A stretch of DNA of 9,330 nucleotides from an uncultured Oscillospiraceae bacterium (GTDB lineage Bacteria > Bacillota > Clostridia > Oscillospirales > Ruminococcaceae). A program made the translations under genes and the position numbers. This document shows positions 1-6,023 of this stretch, piece by piece. The stretch is from assembly GCA_900552845.1 (NCBI GenBank), contig USBC01000061.1:1-9330 (forward strand). Direction: 5' to 3'. Numbering within the stretch: the stretch's first letter is position 1; each line of letters opens with the position of its first letter. The notes beneath the pieces were generated by a model. That model was not told the origin of the DNA. It worked only from the letters and a program-made list of their open reading frames with translations, and did no database searches.

Positions 1-2
1 CC

Positions 3-143
3 CTGGGCACGACCCCGACGAAGCCCTATGGGGAAGCATTGGAGACGGTGTGTTCCCGCGTGTTCTCCGTGGGAGACGCAGCGAAGAGCGGCATGATCTG
101 GGACGCAGTGCATGGAGGGTACCGCGCCGCGAGAGAACTTTGA
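3..143 (+). CDS. C-terminal end of an FAD/NAD(P)-dependent oxidoreductase (partial)
   Basis: This is an open frame entering from the left edge and stopping at TGA 141-143; only the last 46 residues are visible. The tail reads VFSVGDAAKSGMIWDAVHGG followed by YRAAREL. The xxxGDA segment followed by an (I/V)xDAxxxGxxAA helix is the typical C-terminal FAD-binding signature of the pyridine nucleotide-disulphide oxidoreductase fold, as found at the end of old-yellow-enzyme-type 2-enoate reductases and related flavoproteins. The exact enzyme and substrate cannot be told from this piece. It is the only plus-strand gene here, converges on the RCC1-like gene, and shares its terminator. It lies in the left segment that I suspect is not contiguous in nature with positions above about 1650. 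Confidence 0.68.
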   Translation: MGTTPTKPYGEALETVCSRVFSVGDAAKSGMIWDAVHGGYRAAREL

Positions 144-161
144 CCCAAACATTTGGACAAC

Positions 162-194
162 AAAACGCAGCCGTTTTTTCACGGCTGCGTTTTT
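162..194. terminator. Bidirectional rho-independent terminator between convergent genes
   Basis: A perfect 13-bp inverted repeat: AAAACGCAGCCGT at 162-174 and its exact complement at 181-193, with a 6-base loop (TTTTTC). On the plus strand the stem ends in a T run (190-194) that terminates the oxidoreductase. On the minus strand the A run at 162-165 reads as T's and terminates the RCC1-like gene, whose stop is at 209-211. Symmetry and position between two convergent stops make this a clear call. Confidence 0.92.
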
Positions 195-208
195 GTATCC
201 TTATGATC

Positions 209-1195
209 TTACCAGAGCTTCCACTCCGTCACGTCACACTGCCCTGCGCTGTCATCTCCGACCGCCAGAACCCGGCCGTCGGCACACAGTGCGACAGTAT
301 GCCGCTCCCCGGCGGCGACGGTGCGGACGTTGGTCCACGCCTCCACCTGGCACTGGCCGTGCTGGATGTCCCCGGAGGCCACTACCGTCCCGTCCTGTTT
401 CACGGCGACGGTGTGGTAGGGGCCGACGGCCACGGCGGTGAGGTCCGTCCAGTCCAGGACACCGGGGGCAATGAAGCCGTCGGCTTGGAGCAGGCGGCCG
501 TCCTTCCGCAGGCCCAGGCTGTGCATGTGCCCGGCAGCGATGGCGGTGATGTCCTGCCAATGCTCCACGGCGCAGGTGCCGAACATGCCCTGCCCGGCGG
601 CGAGGACCGTTCCATCCTGGCACAGGCCCAGGGTATGGTCCATCCCGGCGTCGACGGCGGTGACGTTCGCCCACTTGCCGACCTGTGCCTTGGCGTCCCG
701 GCCGGTGGCGAGAACGGTGCCGTCGGAGCGCAGGCCGACGGTGTGGGTCTCCCCGCAGGCCACGGCGATGAGGTTCGTCCAGCCGCTCAGGTCGCATTGC
801 CCGAACTGGTTGTTGCCGGTAGCCAGCGCGGTGCCGTCGGCGCGGACGGCCACGGTGAAGTCTTTCCCGCAGGCCACGCCGACCACGTCAGACCAGCCGC
901 TCACGTCGCACTGGCCGAAGTCATTGTTTCCGGTGGCCAGGACTTTGCCGTCCGCCCGGAAGGCGACGGTATGAAGCTGCCCGGCGGCGATGCCGCCCTT
1001 TTGGGCCTTGGGCCGGGAGATGGGGACGGCCCCCTCCAGCGGAACGCCGCACAGGTCACAGAATCTTGCCTGGTCCCGCAGGACAGCGCCGCAGGCCGGG
1101 CAGATTTTTTCTACTTTGGTCCCGCACATGTCACAGAACCGTGCCCCAGGGCGCAGGTCCACGCCGCAGGCTCTACACTTTACCATCGATACCAT
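209..1195 (-). CDS. Double zinc-ribbon protein with seven RCC1-like repeats
   Basis: A 328-residue protein. The N-terminus has two CxxC-x10-CxxC zinc ribbons: C7/C10/C21/C24 and C32/C35/C46/C49. After a short linker (about 50-66), seven repeats of roughly 36-39 residues follow to the end. Their consensus is near AVAAGxxHTVxLxxDGTVLA, then TGxNxFGQCDVxxWxNVT, which is the RCC1/ATS1 repeat of a seven-bladed beta-propeller. The fifth repeat is the most degenerate. There is no signal peptide or membrane segment, so a cytoplasmic scaffold or binding protein is likely; no catalytic motif is visible and the partner is unknown. I prefer the ATG at 1193-1195 because AGGA lies 8 bases before it; a second ATG at 1184-1186 would be 17 bases away. 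It starts 29 bases after the leuB stop and could be co-transcribed with it. Confidence 0.85.
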   Translation of the reverse strand: MVSMVKCRACGVDLRPGARFCDMCGTKVEKICPACGAVLRDQARFCDLCGVPLEGAVPISRPKAQKGGIAAGQLHTVAFRADGKVLATGNNDFGQCDVSGWSDVVGVACGKDFTVAVRADGTALATGNNQFGQCDLSGWTNLIAVACGETHTVGLRSDGTVLATGRDAKAQVGKWANVTAVDAGMDHTLGLCQDGTVLAAGQGMFGTCAVEHWQDITAIAAGHMHSLGLRKDGRLLQADGFIAPGVLDWTDLTAVAVGPYHTVAVKQDGTVVASGDIQHGQCQVEAWTNVRTVAAGERHTVALCADGRVLAVGDDSAGQCDVTEWKLW

Positions 1196-1224
1196 CGATC
1201 GTATCCTAACTTCGCGGTACGCGA

Positions 1225-1653
1225 TCAGATGGCCGCGGCGATCAGGTCGCCCATCTGGGCGGTGCCGACCTGGGTGCCCTGCCCGGCGTACAGGTCAGGG
1301 GTGCGGTAGCCCTGATCCAGCACGGACTTGACGGCGTTCTCGATGGCGTCCGCCTCCGCGCCCAGACCGAAGGTGTAGCGCAGCATCATGGCGGCAGACA
1401 AGATGGTAGCCATGGGATTGGCCTTGTCCTTTCCGGCGATGTCGGGGGCGGAACCGTGGACCGGCTCATACATGCCAAAGTTCCCCTCAGCCAGGGAGGC
1501 AGAGGGCAGCATGCCGATGGAGCCGGTGATCTGGCTGGCCTCGTCGGAGAGGATATCACCGAAGATATTGCTGGTCACGATCACATCAAACTGACGGGGG
1601 TTGCGGACCAGCTGCATGGCGGCGTTGTCCACATAGAGGTTATCCAACGTGAC
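1225..1653 (-). CDS. leuB: 3' third of 3-isopropylmalate dehydrogenase (5' part missing)
   Basis: About the last 140 residues of LeuB, which oxidatively decarboxylates 3-isopropylmalate with NAD in leucine biosynthesis in the cytoplasm. Visible family signatures are VDNAAMQLV (substrate/metal-binding Asp region), TSNIFGDILSDEAS (the two metal-binding Asp residues), GSIGMLPSASL, and EPVHGSAPDIAG, whose Asp after SAP contacts the NAD adenosine ribose. ANPMATILSAAMMLRYTFGL follows, then a normal C-terminus with TGA at 1225-1227. Family members are about 350-360 residues, so roughly the first 220 are absent and are replaced in frame by infB sequence. No start codon or ribosome-binding site of its own is visible. 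The exact left limit is uncertain because the shared VTLDNL words (1636-1653) could belong to either gene. The RCC1-like gene follows 29 bases downstream. Confidence 0.88.
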   Translation of the reverse strand, partial: VTLDNLYVDNAAMQLVRNPRQFDVIVTSNIFGDILSDEASQITGSIGMLPSASLAEGNFGMYEPVHGSAPDIAGKDKANPMATILSAAMMLRYTFGLGAEADAIENAVKSVLDQGYRTPDLYAGQGTQVGTAQMGDLIAAAI

Positions 1654-3636
1654 CTTCTGGTAGCGCTTGAATTCCTCCTCTTTCTGCTCCATGCGGCGCT
1701 TTTCTACCAGCTCGCGCGCCAGCTTTTCGTCCTCAACGGCATTAAAAATATCGCCGGCGGCAGGTACTTCGGCAAGTCCGGTGATCTCCACAGGGCAGGA
1801 GGGGCCTGCCTCCTCGACCTTCTGACCCTTATCGTTGGTCATTACGCGCACGCGGCCGACCGCCGTACCGGCAATAATGGCTTCGCCGGAATGGAGGGTG
1901 CCGGTTTGAATGAGGACGGTGGCAACGGGCCCGCGGCCGGTATCCAGCTTGGCTTCGATGACGGTACCCTTTGCCATACGGTTGGGGTTGGCAGTCAGTT
2001 CCATGGTATCGGCAACCAGCAGGATCATCTCCAGCAGGTTATCCAGTCCCTTGCCGGTCTTGGCGGAGACAGGAACGCAGATGGTATCGCCGCCCCACTC
2101 CTCGGGAACCAGTTCATATTCGGTAAGCTGCTGCTTGATACGCTCGGGATTGGCTTCCGGCTTATCCATCTTATTGATGGCGACGATAATGGAAACGCCT
2201 GCCTCCTTGGCATGGTTGATCGCCTCGACCGTCTGGGGCATGATGCCGTCATCGGCGGCAACGACCAGTACGGCAATATCGGTGACCTGCGCGCCGCGGG
2301 CTCTCATTGAGGTGAAGGCGGCGTGACCTGGGGTATCCAAGAAGGTGATGGGACGGCCGTTGACCTGTACCTGATAGGCGCCGATGTGCTGGGTGATGCC
2401 GCCGGCTTCGCCGGTAACTACGCTGGTTTTGCGAATGGCATCGAGAATAGAGGTCTTGCCGTGGTCGACATGGCCCATGACCACGACGATGGGGGGACGG
2501 GGCTCCTGCGCCTCCTCCTTGTCCTCCACCTCAAACAGACGATCCTCGATGGTGACGACGACCTGCTTGGTGACCTTGGCGCCGATCTCCATGGCGACAA
2601 GAGAGGCGGTATCGAAGTCGATGACATCGCTGATGGAAGCCATGACGCCCAGACCCATCAGCTTCTTGACGATCTCGCTTGCCTGCACCTTGAGCATAAG
2701 TGCCAGTTCGCCGACGGTCATCTCCTCGGGCAGGGCGACCTCCAGCCGCTGGCGGCGCTGACGCTCCAGCTCCAGACGGCGCATCTTCTCCTCCTCACGC
2801 TCCTTGCGGCTGAGGACAGGCTTGCCACGGCGGGCGGAGCGCTGGTTGAGCTTCTGCTTTTTGGCGAAGTTATCCTTCATGTTGCCGGCAGGCGCGATCT
2901 GCTCGTAGCGCTCGTTGTATTTATCCAGATTGACCTCGCTGGTACGCATATCAACGGTGGTGCGGGTCACGGTATTGGCGGTAAAGGTATTTTCGCCCTT
3001 GGGTCCCTTCTGCTTGGGCGCCTGCTGGCGGATCTCGATGGGCTTGCGGGGGGCGGCAGGCTGCTGGGGTGCAGCGGGCTTTGCCGCCGGAGCCGCAGGC
3101 TTCTGATTCAGGTTGGGACGCAGACCGTTGCCCTGCTGGGGCCGGCTGCCATCACGGTTGTTCTCGCTCCGGCGCTCCCCCTGAGGACGGTTGCCGCCGG
3201 TGGACGCCGGACGGCTGTTTTCGGTGCGGCGGTCGCCCTGCGGACGCCCCTGATTGTTGCCGCCCTGCTGGGGACGGGCAGACTGCTGGGGGGCAGCGGG
3301 CTTCGGCGCCGGTGCGGGAGCCACAGGCTTGGGAGTTGGTCTCTCGGCGGGTTTGGGAGCGGGAGCAGCCAGCTTTTCGGCAGGCTTGGGAGCGGGAGCT
3401 GCGGGCTTTTCCGCCGGTTTTTCCTTCTTTTCACCCAGCTTGAAGTATTCACCGAAATCGGCAACGGCGTGCTGCTTCGTATAATGCTCCATTACAAAAT
3501 TCAGTTCATCGCCGGAAAGCACCGTCTGGGGCTTTTTGGCTTCGCCGCCAAAGCGTTCCTGCAAAAGCGTCGTCAGCTCTTTGCCGTTTATATTCAGGTC
3601 CTTGGCGACCTCGTTCAGTTTCACTTTCTCGATCAT
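1225..3636 (-). CDS. infB: Chimeric ORF: translation initiation factor IF-2 (residues 1-667) joined in frame to LeuB C-terminus (668-803)
   Basis: IF-2 is the GTPase that places initiator fMet-tRNA on the 30S subunit and promotes 50S joining. Visible parts are the IF2_N domain (1-55), a Pro/Ala/Gln/Arg-rich linker (about 70-215), a basic charged helix (about 270-305), a second IF2_N-like domain (about 305-355), and the G domain with GHVDHGKT (388-395), DTPGH (434-438), NKMD (488-491) and a following SAKTG. A beta-barrel domain II then runs to about residue 645. At VTLDNL (662-667) the text changes to isopropylmalate dehydrogenase, so IF-2 domains III and IV (C1 and the fMet-tRNA-binding C2, roughly 220-230 residues in the family) are absent. 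The ATG overlaps the ylxQ stop (ATGA), with GGAGG 10 bases upstream. An IF-2 without C1/C2 should not support initiation, and infB is normally essential and single-copy. I therefore read the ORF as an assembly join, not as a working gene. Confidence 0.9.
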   Translation of the reverse strand: MIEKVKLNEVAKDLNINGKELTTLLQERFGGEAKKPQTVLSGDELNFVMEHYTKQHAVADFGEYFKLGEKKEKPAEKPAAPAPKPAEKLAAPAPKPAERPTPKPVAPAPAPKPAAPQQSARPQQGGNNQGRPQGDRRTENSRPASTGGNRPQGERRSENNRDGSRPQQGNGLRPNLNQKPAAPAAKPAAPQQPAAPRKPIEIRQQAPKQKGPKGENTFTANTVTRTTVDMRTSEVNLDKYNERYEQIAPAGNMKDNFAKKQKLNQRSARRGKPVLSRKEREEEKMRRLELERQRRQRLEVALPEEMTVGELALMLKVQASEIVKKLMGLGVMASISDVIDFDTASLVAMEIGAKVTKQVVVTIEDRLFEVEDKEEAQEPRPPIVVVMGHVDHGKTSILDAIRKTSVVTGEAGGITQHIGAYQVQVNGRPITFLDTPGHAAFTSMRARGAQVTDIAVLVVAADDGIMPQTVEAINHAKEAGVSIIVAINKMDKPEANPERIKQQLTEYELVPEEWGGDTICVPVSAKTGKGLDNLLEMILLVADTMELTANPNRMAKGTVIEAKLDTGRGPVATVLIQTGTLHSGEAIIAGTAVGRVRVMTNDKGQKVEEAGPSCPVEITGLAEVPAAGDIFNAVEDEKLARELVEKRRMEQKEEEFKRYQKVTLDNLYVDNAAMQLVRNPRQFDVIVTSNIFGDILSDEASQITGSIGMLPSASLAEGNFGMYEPVHGSAPDIAGKDKANPMATILSAAMMLRYTFGLGAEADAIENAVKSVLDQGYRTPDLYAGQGTQVGTAQMGDLIAAAI
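1636..1656. other. Junction between the infB and leuB loci (probable assembly chimera breakpoint)
   Basis: The minus-strand codons here encode K-VTLDNL (residues 661-667). In IF-2 proteins of this group the segment QKVTLDNL is followed by F and the domain III sequence. In LeuB proteins a similar VTLDxx segment can precede (Y)VDNAAMQ. The change of protein family falls exactly on this shared stretch, as expected when an assembler or template switching joins two loci through a short common word. That both genes share this nucleotide word is inferred from protein families; only one copy is visible. Confidence 0.75.
3331..3420 (-). repeat. In-frame 33-base repeat in the IF-2 linker
   Basis: The IF-2 linker carries an 11-residue tandem: KPAEKPAAPAP (73-83), KPAEKLAAPAP (84-94) and a partial third copy KPAERPTP (95-102). 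A second, separated pair is RPQGDRRTEN (131-140) and RPQGERRSEN (150-159). These are low-complexity, length-variable linker repeats usual for IF-2 and have no independent function that I can support. Confidence 0.6.
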
Positions 3637-3965
3637 CTATCCAAATCCTCCTCTTCGTCACTTAAAGTTGCCCGAATCCCACAGGCGAAGTTTTCATCGC
3701 AGACCGCTATGATGCCGGCGGCTTTGCCGGTCACCTCCGAAAGGGTCTGCATCGTACAGGGAAGGGAGCGTACCGGTGTTTCCTCCGGCAGCCTGTTCCT
3801 TAAACGCTCGGCGCTGCGGAGAGAGAGATCCTCCGCCAGCAGGATAAGGGCAGCCTCGCCCCGCTCCGCTTTTTCCAGCACCGCCTCCATACCGGTACAC
3901 AGTTTACCGGCGCGGCGGCACAGGGAAATCAGCCCCAGTGTCTTTTTGACAGCCGCTTCATTCAT
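3633..3965 (-). CDS. ylxQ: YlxQ, L7Ae-family RNA-binding protein of the nusA-infB operon
   Basis: 110 residues, the normal size for this family, which is related to ribosomal protein L7Ae/L30e and binds kink-turn-like RNA; its precise cellular role is not settled. The family start is visible as KTLGLISLCRRAGKLCTGME (8-27), followed by ALILLAEDLS and a C-terminal GKAAGIIAVCDENFA. The last residues are acidic (DEEEEDLDR) because that DNA also carries the GGAGG site for infB. Its ATG overlaps the end of rnpM by 8 bases (ATGAATGA), and its TGA overlaps the infB ATG (ATGA), so translational coupling in both directions is likely. Confidence 0.9.
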   Translation of the reverse strand: MNEAAVKKTLGLISLCRRAGKLCTGMEAVLEKAERGEAALILLAEDLSLRSAERLRNRLPEETPVRSLPCTMQTLSEVTGKAAGIIAVCDENFACGIRATLSDEEEDLDR

Positions 3966-4230
3966 GGACGGTATTCAGCTCCTCCTCCAGTTTTGCCATC
4001 ACCTCATCGGGGACGGGGCATTGGAAGGCGCGTTCCAGCCTTTTTGCCTTCTGCGCCTTGCGGAGGCACTCGGCATTGCGGCAGAGATAGGCGCCGCGCC
4101 CCGCCATTTTTCCGGTCAGATCCACATGGATCTCTCCCTGCGGGGTATGAACGACCCGCACCAGCTCTTTTTTGGGAAAATGCTCGCCGCAGCCGGCGCA
4201 CATTCTTACGGGGATCTTCTTTTGCTGCAC
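3958..4230 (-). CDS. rnpM: RnpM (YlxR), RNase P modulator of the nusA operon
   Basis: 90 residues. Family signatures are visible: PVRMCAGCGEHFPKKELVR (a CxxC pair at 11 and 14) and GRGAYLC (44-50), with ECLRKAQKAKRLERAF following. The Bacillus homologue, formerly YlxR, has been reported to bind the RNase P RNA and modulate its activity. The start is GTG at 4228-4230 with AAAGGAGG 9 bases before it; the first in-frame ATG (residue 10) would cut off the conserved PVR start. It lies 25 bases after nusA and overlaps ylxQ by 8 bases. Confidence 0.91.
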   Translation of the reverse strand: MQQKKIPVRMCAGCGEHFPKKELVRVVHTPQGEIHVDLTGKMAGRGAYLCRNAECLRKAQKAKRLERAFQCPVPDEVMAKLEEELNTVHE

Positions 4231-4255
4231 GGTGGGTGCCTCCTTTCTTTATCGG

Positions 4256-5365
4256 TTAGGCTTCCTCACGGGGGAGGGGCTCCTCCTCGCCGTAGAAGCC
4301 GCTTTCGGGGCGAATATCGATCTTCCAGCCGGTAAGCCGTGCGGCAAGGCGGGCGTTCTGCCCCTTGTTACCGATGGCAAGAGAAAGCTGATGATCCGGT
4401 ACAGTGACACGGCAGCTATGGGTATCTTCGTCCAGTATCTCCACGCCGAGAACAGTGGCGGGAGACAGCGCCGCGGAGATATAAGCGGCGGGATCGTCGC
4501 TGTAATTGACAACATCAATCTTTTCGCCGCCCAGCTCCTCCACGATGGTATTGATGCGAGCGCCCTTGGGCCCGATGCAGGCGCCGATGGCGTCTACGTT
4601 TTCATCGCGGCTGATGACCGCCAGCTTGCTGCGGGAGCCTGCCTCGCGGGAGATGGAACGAATCTCGACGGTTCCGTCATATATTTCAGGGACATTCATC
4701 TCGAACAGCCGCTTGACCAAGCCGGGGTGGGTGCGGGAGATCATCAAGCGGGGACCCTTTTCGGTATTCTGCACATCGACCACATACACCTTGATGCGCT
4801 GTCCCTCGGTAAAGGTTTCGTCGGGGATCTGCTCGGTCTTGGGCAGTACCGCCTCGCTGTTGCCGATCTCCAGTGCAACATTGCCGCGGACGGGATCGAC
4901 CCGCAGCACCTTGGCGGAGACGATATCGTGCTGGCGGCTCTCATATTCCTTGAGCAGCAGCCCCTTTTCCGCTTCACGGATTCCCTGATGAATGGAGGAC
5001 TTTGCCGCCTGCGCCGCAATGCGTCCGAACTTTTTGGGGTCCAGCGGAACCTCCAGCACCTGACCGGCGGTAATGCCGGACTGATACTTGGCGGCATCTG
5101 CCGCGCTGATCTGGGTGGTGGGGTCCTCGACCTCCTCAACGACGTCCTTGCGCAGCGCTACATAAAAGCGTCCGGTCTCGGGATTGATCTCCACCACGCT
5201 GTTTTCGCTGTTGAAGGGGTCCTTTTTGATCGCCTGCGCAATGGCAGTCTGGATCTTTTCGATCATGTAATCCACCGGAATGCCCTTTTCCTTTTCCAGC
5301 AGCTTCAGGGCGTCAAAGAGGTTGAATTCCTCCTGCTGTTTCTTCTTGGCTCTTGCAGCGCTCAT
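4256..5365 (-). CDS. nusA: Transcription termination/antitermination factor NusA
   Basis: 369 residues, matching the short Firmicutes NusA without the proteobacterial acidic C-terminal repeats. Order: RNA polymerase-binding N-terminal domain (about 12-135; NLFDALKLLEKEKGI, then RFYVALRKDVVEEVEDP), an S1 domain (about 143-213), KH1 with the GPKG loop at 265-268 (IGACIGPKGARINTIVEELG), and KH2 with GNKG at 332-335 (LSLAIGNKGQNARLAARLTG). The C-terminus is a short acidic tail. NusA acts on paused RNA polymerase in pausing, termination and rRNA antitermination. The ATG overlaps the rimP stop (ATGA), and GGAGG lies within the 3' end of rimP, so it is coupled to rimP. Confidence 0.96.
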   Translation of the reverse strand: MSAARAKKKQQEEFNLFDALKLLEKEKGIPVDYMIEKIQTAIAQAIKKDPFNSENSVVEINPETGRFYVALRKDVVEEVEDPTTQISAADAAKYQSGITAGQVLEVPLDPKKFGRIAAQAAKSSIHQGIREAEKGLLLKEYESRQHDIVSAKVLRVDPVRGNVALEIGNSEAVLPKTEQIPDETFTEGQRIKVYVVDVQNTEKGPRLMISRTHPGLVKRLFEMNVPEIYDGTVEIRSISREAGSRSKLAVISRDENVDAIGACIGPKGARINTIVEELGGEKIDVVNYSDDPAAYISAALSPATVLGVEILDEDTHSCRVTVPDHQLSLAIGNKGQNARLAARLTGWKIDIRPESGFYGEEEPLPREEA

Positions 5366-5844
5366 TTGCTTATTCCTCCACTAAAATCATTATACAAACG
5401 GATAAACGCAGTCTCGCCGCGCTCCACATTCATTTCGGTCTCCTCGTCCAAAAGCAGGGTCAGCACGCCATTGGTATAGGCGGACAAGGTGCCGATGAAG
5501 TCCCGCACGCCCTCCACCGGACGAATGAGCCGCACCAAAAGCTGCTCTCCCATCAGCGCCTCGAAGTGCCAGTCACGGGTAAGCTGCCGCTCGATGCCCG
5601 GAGAGGACACCTCCAGCGTGTAGCTGCCCTCGATGGGATCGGCGGCGTCCAGCGCCTTTTCCACGGCACGGGAAAATGCTTCGCAGGAATTGATATCAAT
5701 GCCGCCCTCTTTATCAACATAGTAGCGCAGATACCAGCCGCTGCCCTCCTTTTCGTAGACGACGTCCCACAGCAGCAGCCCCATTTCATCGAGTATGGGC
5801 TGCGCCAGCTCCTCCGCGACCGCCGCGGTATTTTTTTTCGCCAT
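5362..5844 (-). CDS. rimP: Ribosome maturation factor RimP
   Basis: 160 residues, first gene of the rimP-nusA-rnpM-ylxQ-infB operon. RimP assists 30S subunit maturation. The N-terminal alpha/beta domain is followed by the hallmark YTLEVSSPGIERQL (about 75-88), then the C-terminal SH3-like domain with FIGTLSAYTNGVLTLLL. The start is the ATG at 5842-5844, which encodes MAKKNTAAV and has GGGAGG 7 bases upstream. The frame is open 13 codons further up (to 5883), but that extension would run through the leader hairpin and lacks a ribosome-binding site. Confidence 0.94.
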   Translation of the reverse strand: MAKKNTAAVAEELAQPILDEMGLLLWDVVYEKEGSGWYLRYYVDKEGGIDINSCEAFSRAVEKALDAADPIEGSYTLEVSSPGIERQLTRDWHFEALMGEQLLVRLIRPVEGVRDFIGTLSAYTNGVLTLLLDEETEMNVERGETAFIRLYNDFSGGISK

Positions 5845-5862
5845 CGACTTACCTCCCTTAAC

Positions 5863-5900
5863 AGAAAGGAAAGAGCGGGTCACCCCACTCTTTCCTTTCT
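5863..5900 (-). promoter_or_regulatory. Leader hairpin of the rimP-nusA-infB transcript
   Basis: The two arms are AGAAAGGAAAGAG (5863-5875) and its exact complement (5888-5900). In the minus-strand RNA the stem extends by one G-U pair and three G-C pairs to 17 bp, closed by a GUGA (GNRA-type) tetraloop. It begins about 12 bases after the predicted transcription start and ends 18 bases before the rimP ATG, just ahead of the GGGAGG site. No U run follows, so it is not a standard terminator. Possible roles are transcript stabilisation, an RNase III site, or a regulatory element for this translation operon. Confidence 0.75.
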
Positions 5901-5919
5901 ACTAACTATTACAAATATA

Positions 5920-5948
5920 ACTATACCACAGGAAACGGGGCATTGCAA
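5920..5948 (-). promoter_or_regulatory. Sigma-A promoter for the rimP operon
   Basis: On the minus strand: -35 TTGCAA (5943-5948), a 17-base spacer, and -10 TATAGT (5920-5925) preceded by TGG, giving an extended -10. The predicted start is near 5912, about 68 bases before the rimP ATG. Spacing and hexamers fit the housekeeping consensus well. Confidence 0.8.
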
Positions 5949-5962
5949 GCACTATTTTGCAC

Positions 5963-6023
5963 AAAAACGGCTGTATGCCCGCAGTTCCATCGCAAAAACA
6001 GTGTTTTTTTCCATCGGTACAGC
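5963..6023 (-). terminator. Possible terminator of the lipoprotein gene (weak)
   Basis: Directly after the lipoprotein stop (6024-6026), GCTGTA and TACAGC (6018-6023 and 5970-5975) can pair around a smaller AAAAACA/TGTTTTT hairpin. CG and five T's follow on the minus strand (5963-5967). The basal stem is only 6 bp with a large interior, so this is a tentative call. The rimP promoter begins 15 bases further on. Confidence 0.3.

Noticed and set aside
209..1000. Periodic ~110-base repeats that might suggest a CRISPR or satellite array
   Set aside because: The period and divergence follow the RCC1 protein repeats in frame, with no constant repeat/variable spacer pattern.
1184..1200. ATCGATGG-type direct repeat at the start of the RCC1-like gene, as a possible attachment site
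   Set aside because: It is too short (two copies of about 8 bases). No integrase or mobile element borders it, and it is explained by the two nearby ATG codons.
50..1309. 419-residue plus-strand frame opposite the RCC1-like gene
   Set aside because: It is an antisense shadow of a GC-rich repeat gene. It crosses the terminator and the leuB end, and its composition (Gly/Ala/Val/Asp-rich) mirrors the RCC1 codons. The minus-strand frame has recognisable zinc ribbons and repeats and a ribosome-binding site.
2323..4335. 670-residue plus-strand frame opposite infB, ylxQ and rnpM
   Set aside because: It spans three real overlapping genes on the other strand, is rich in low-complexity Leu/Gly/Asp runs, and has no family signature. 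It is an antisense shadow.
4172..5479. 435-residue plus-strand frame opposite nusA
   Set aside because: It lies antisense to an unambiguous NusA and crosses gene boundaries with no supported start.
5845..5883. Upstream 13-codon extension of rimP
   Set aside because: It would begin inside the leader hairpin without a ribosome-binding site. The ATG at 5844 has GGGAGG at the right distance and gives the standard RimP N-terminus.
5943..5961. Short TGCAA/TTGCA inverted repeat overlapping the rimP -35 box, a possible operator
   Set aside because: Five-base arms with an 8-base spacer are expected by chance in a T/A-rich promoter stretch, and it matches no known operator.
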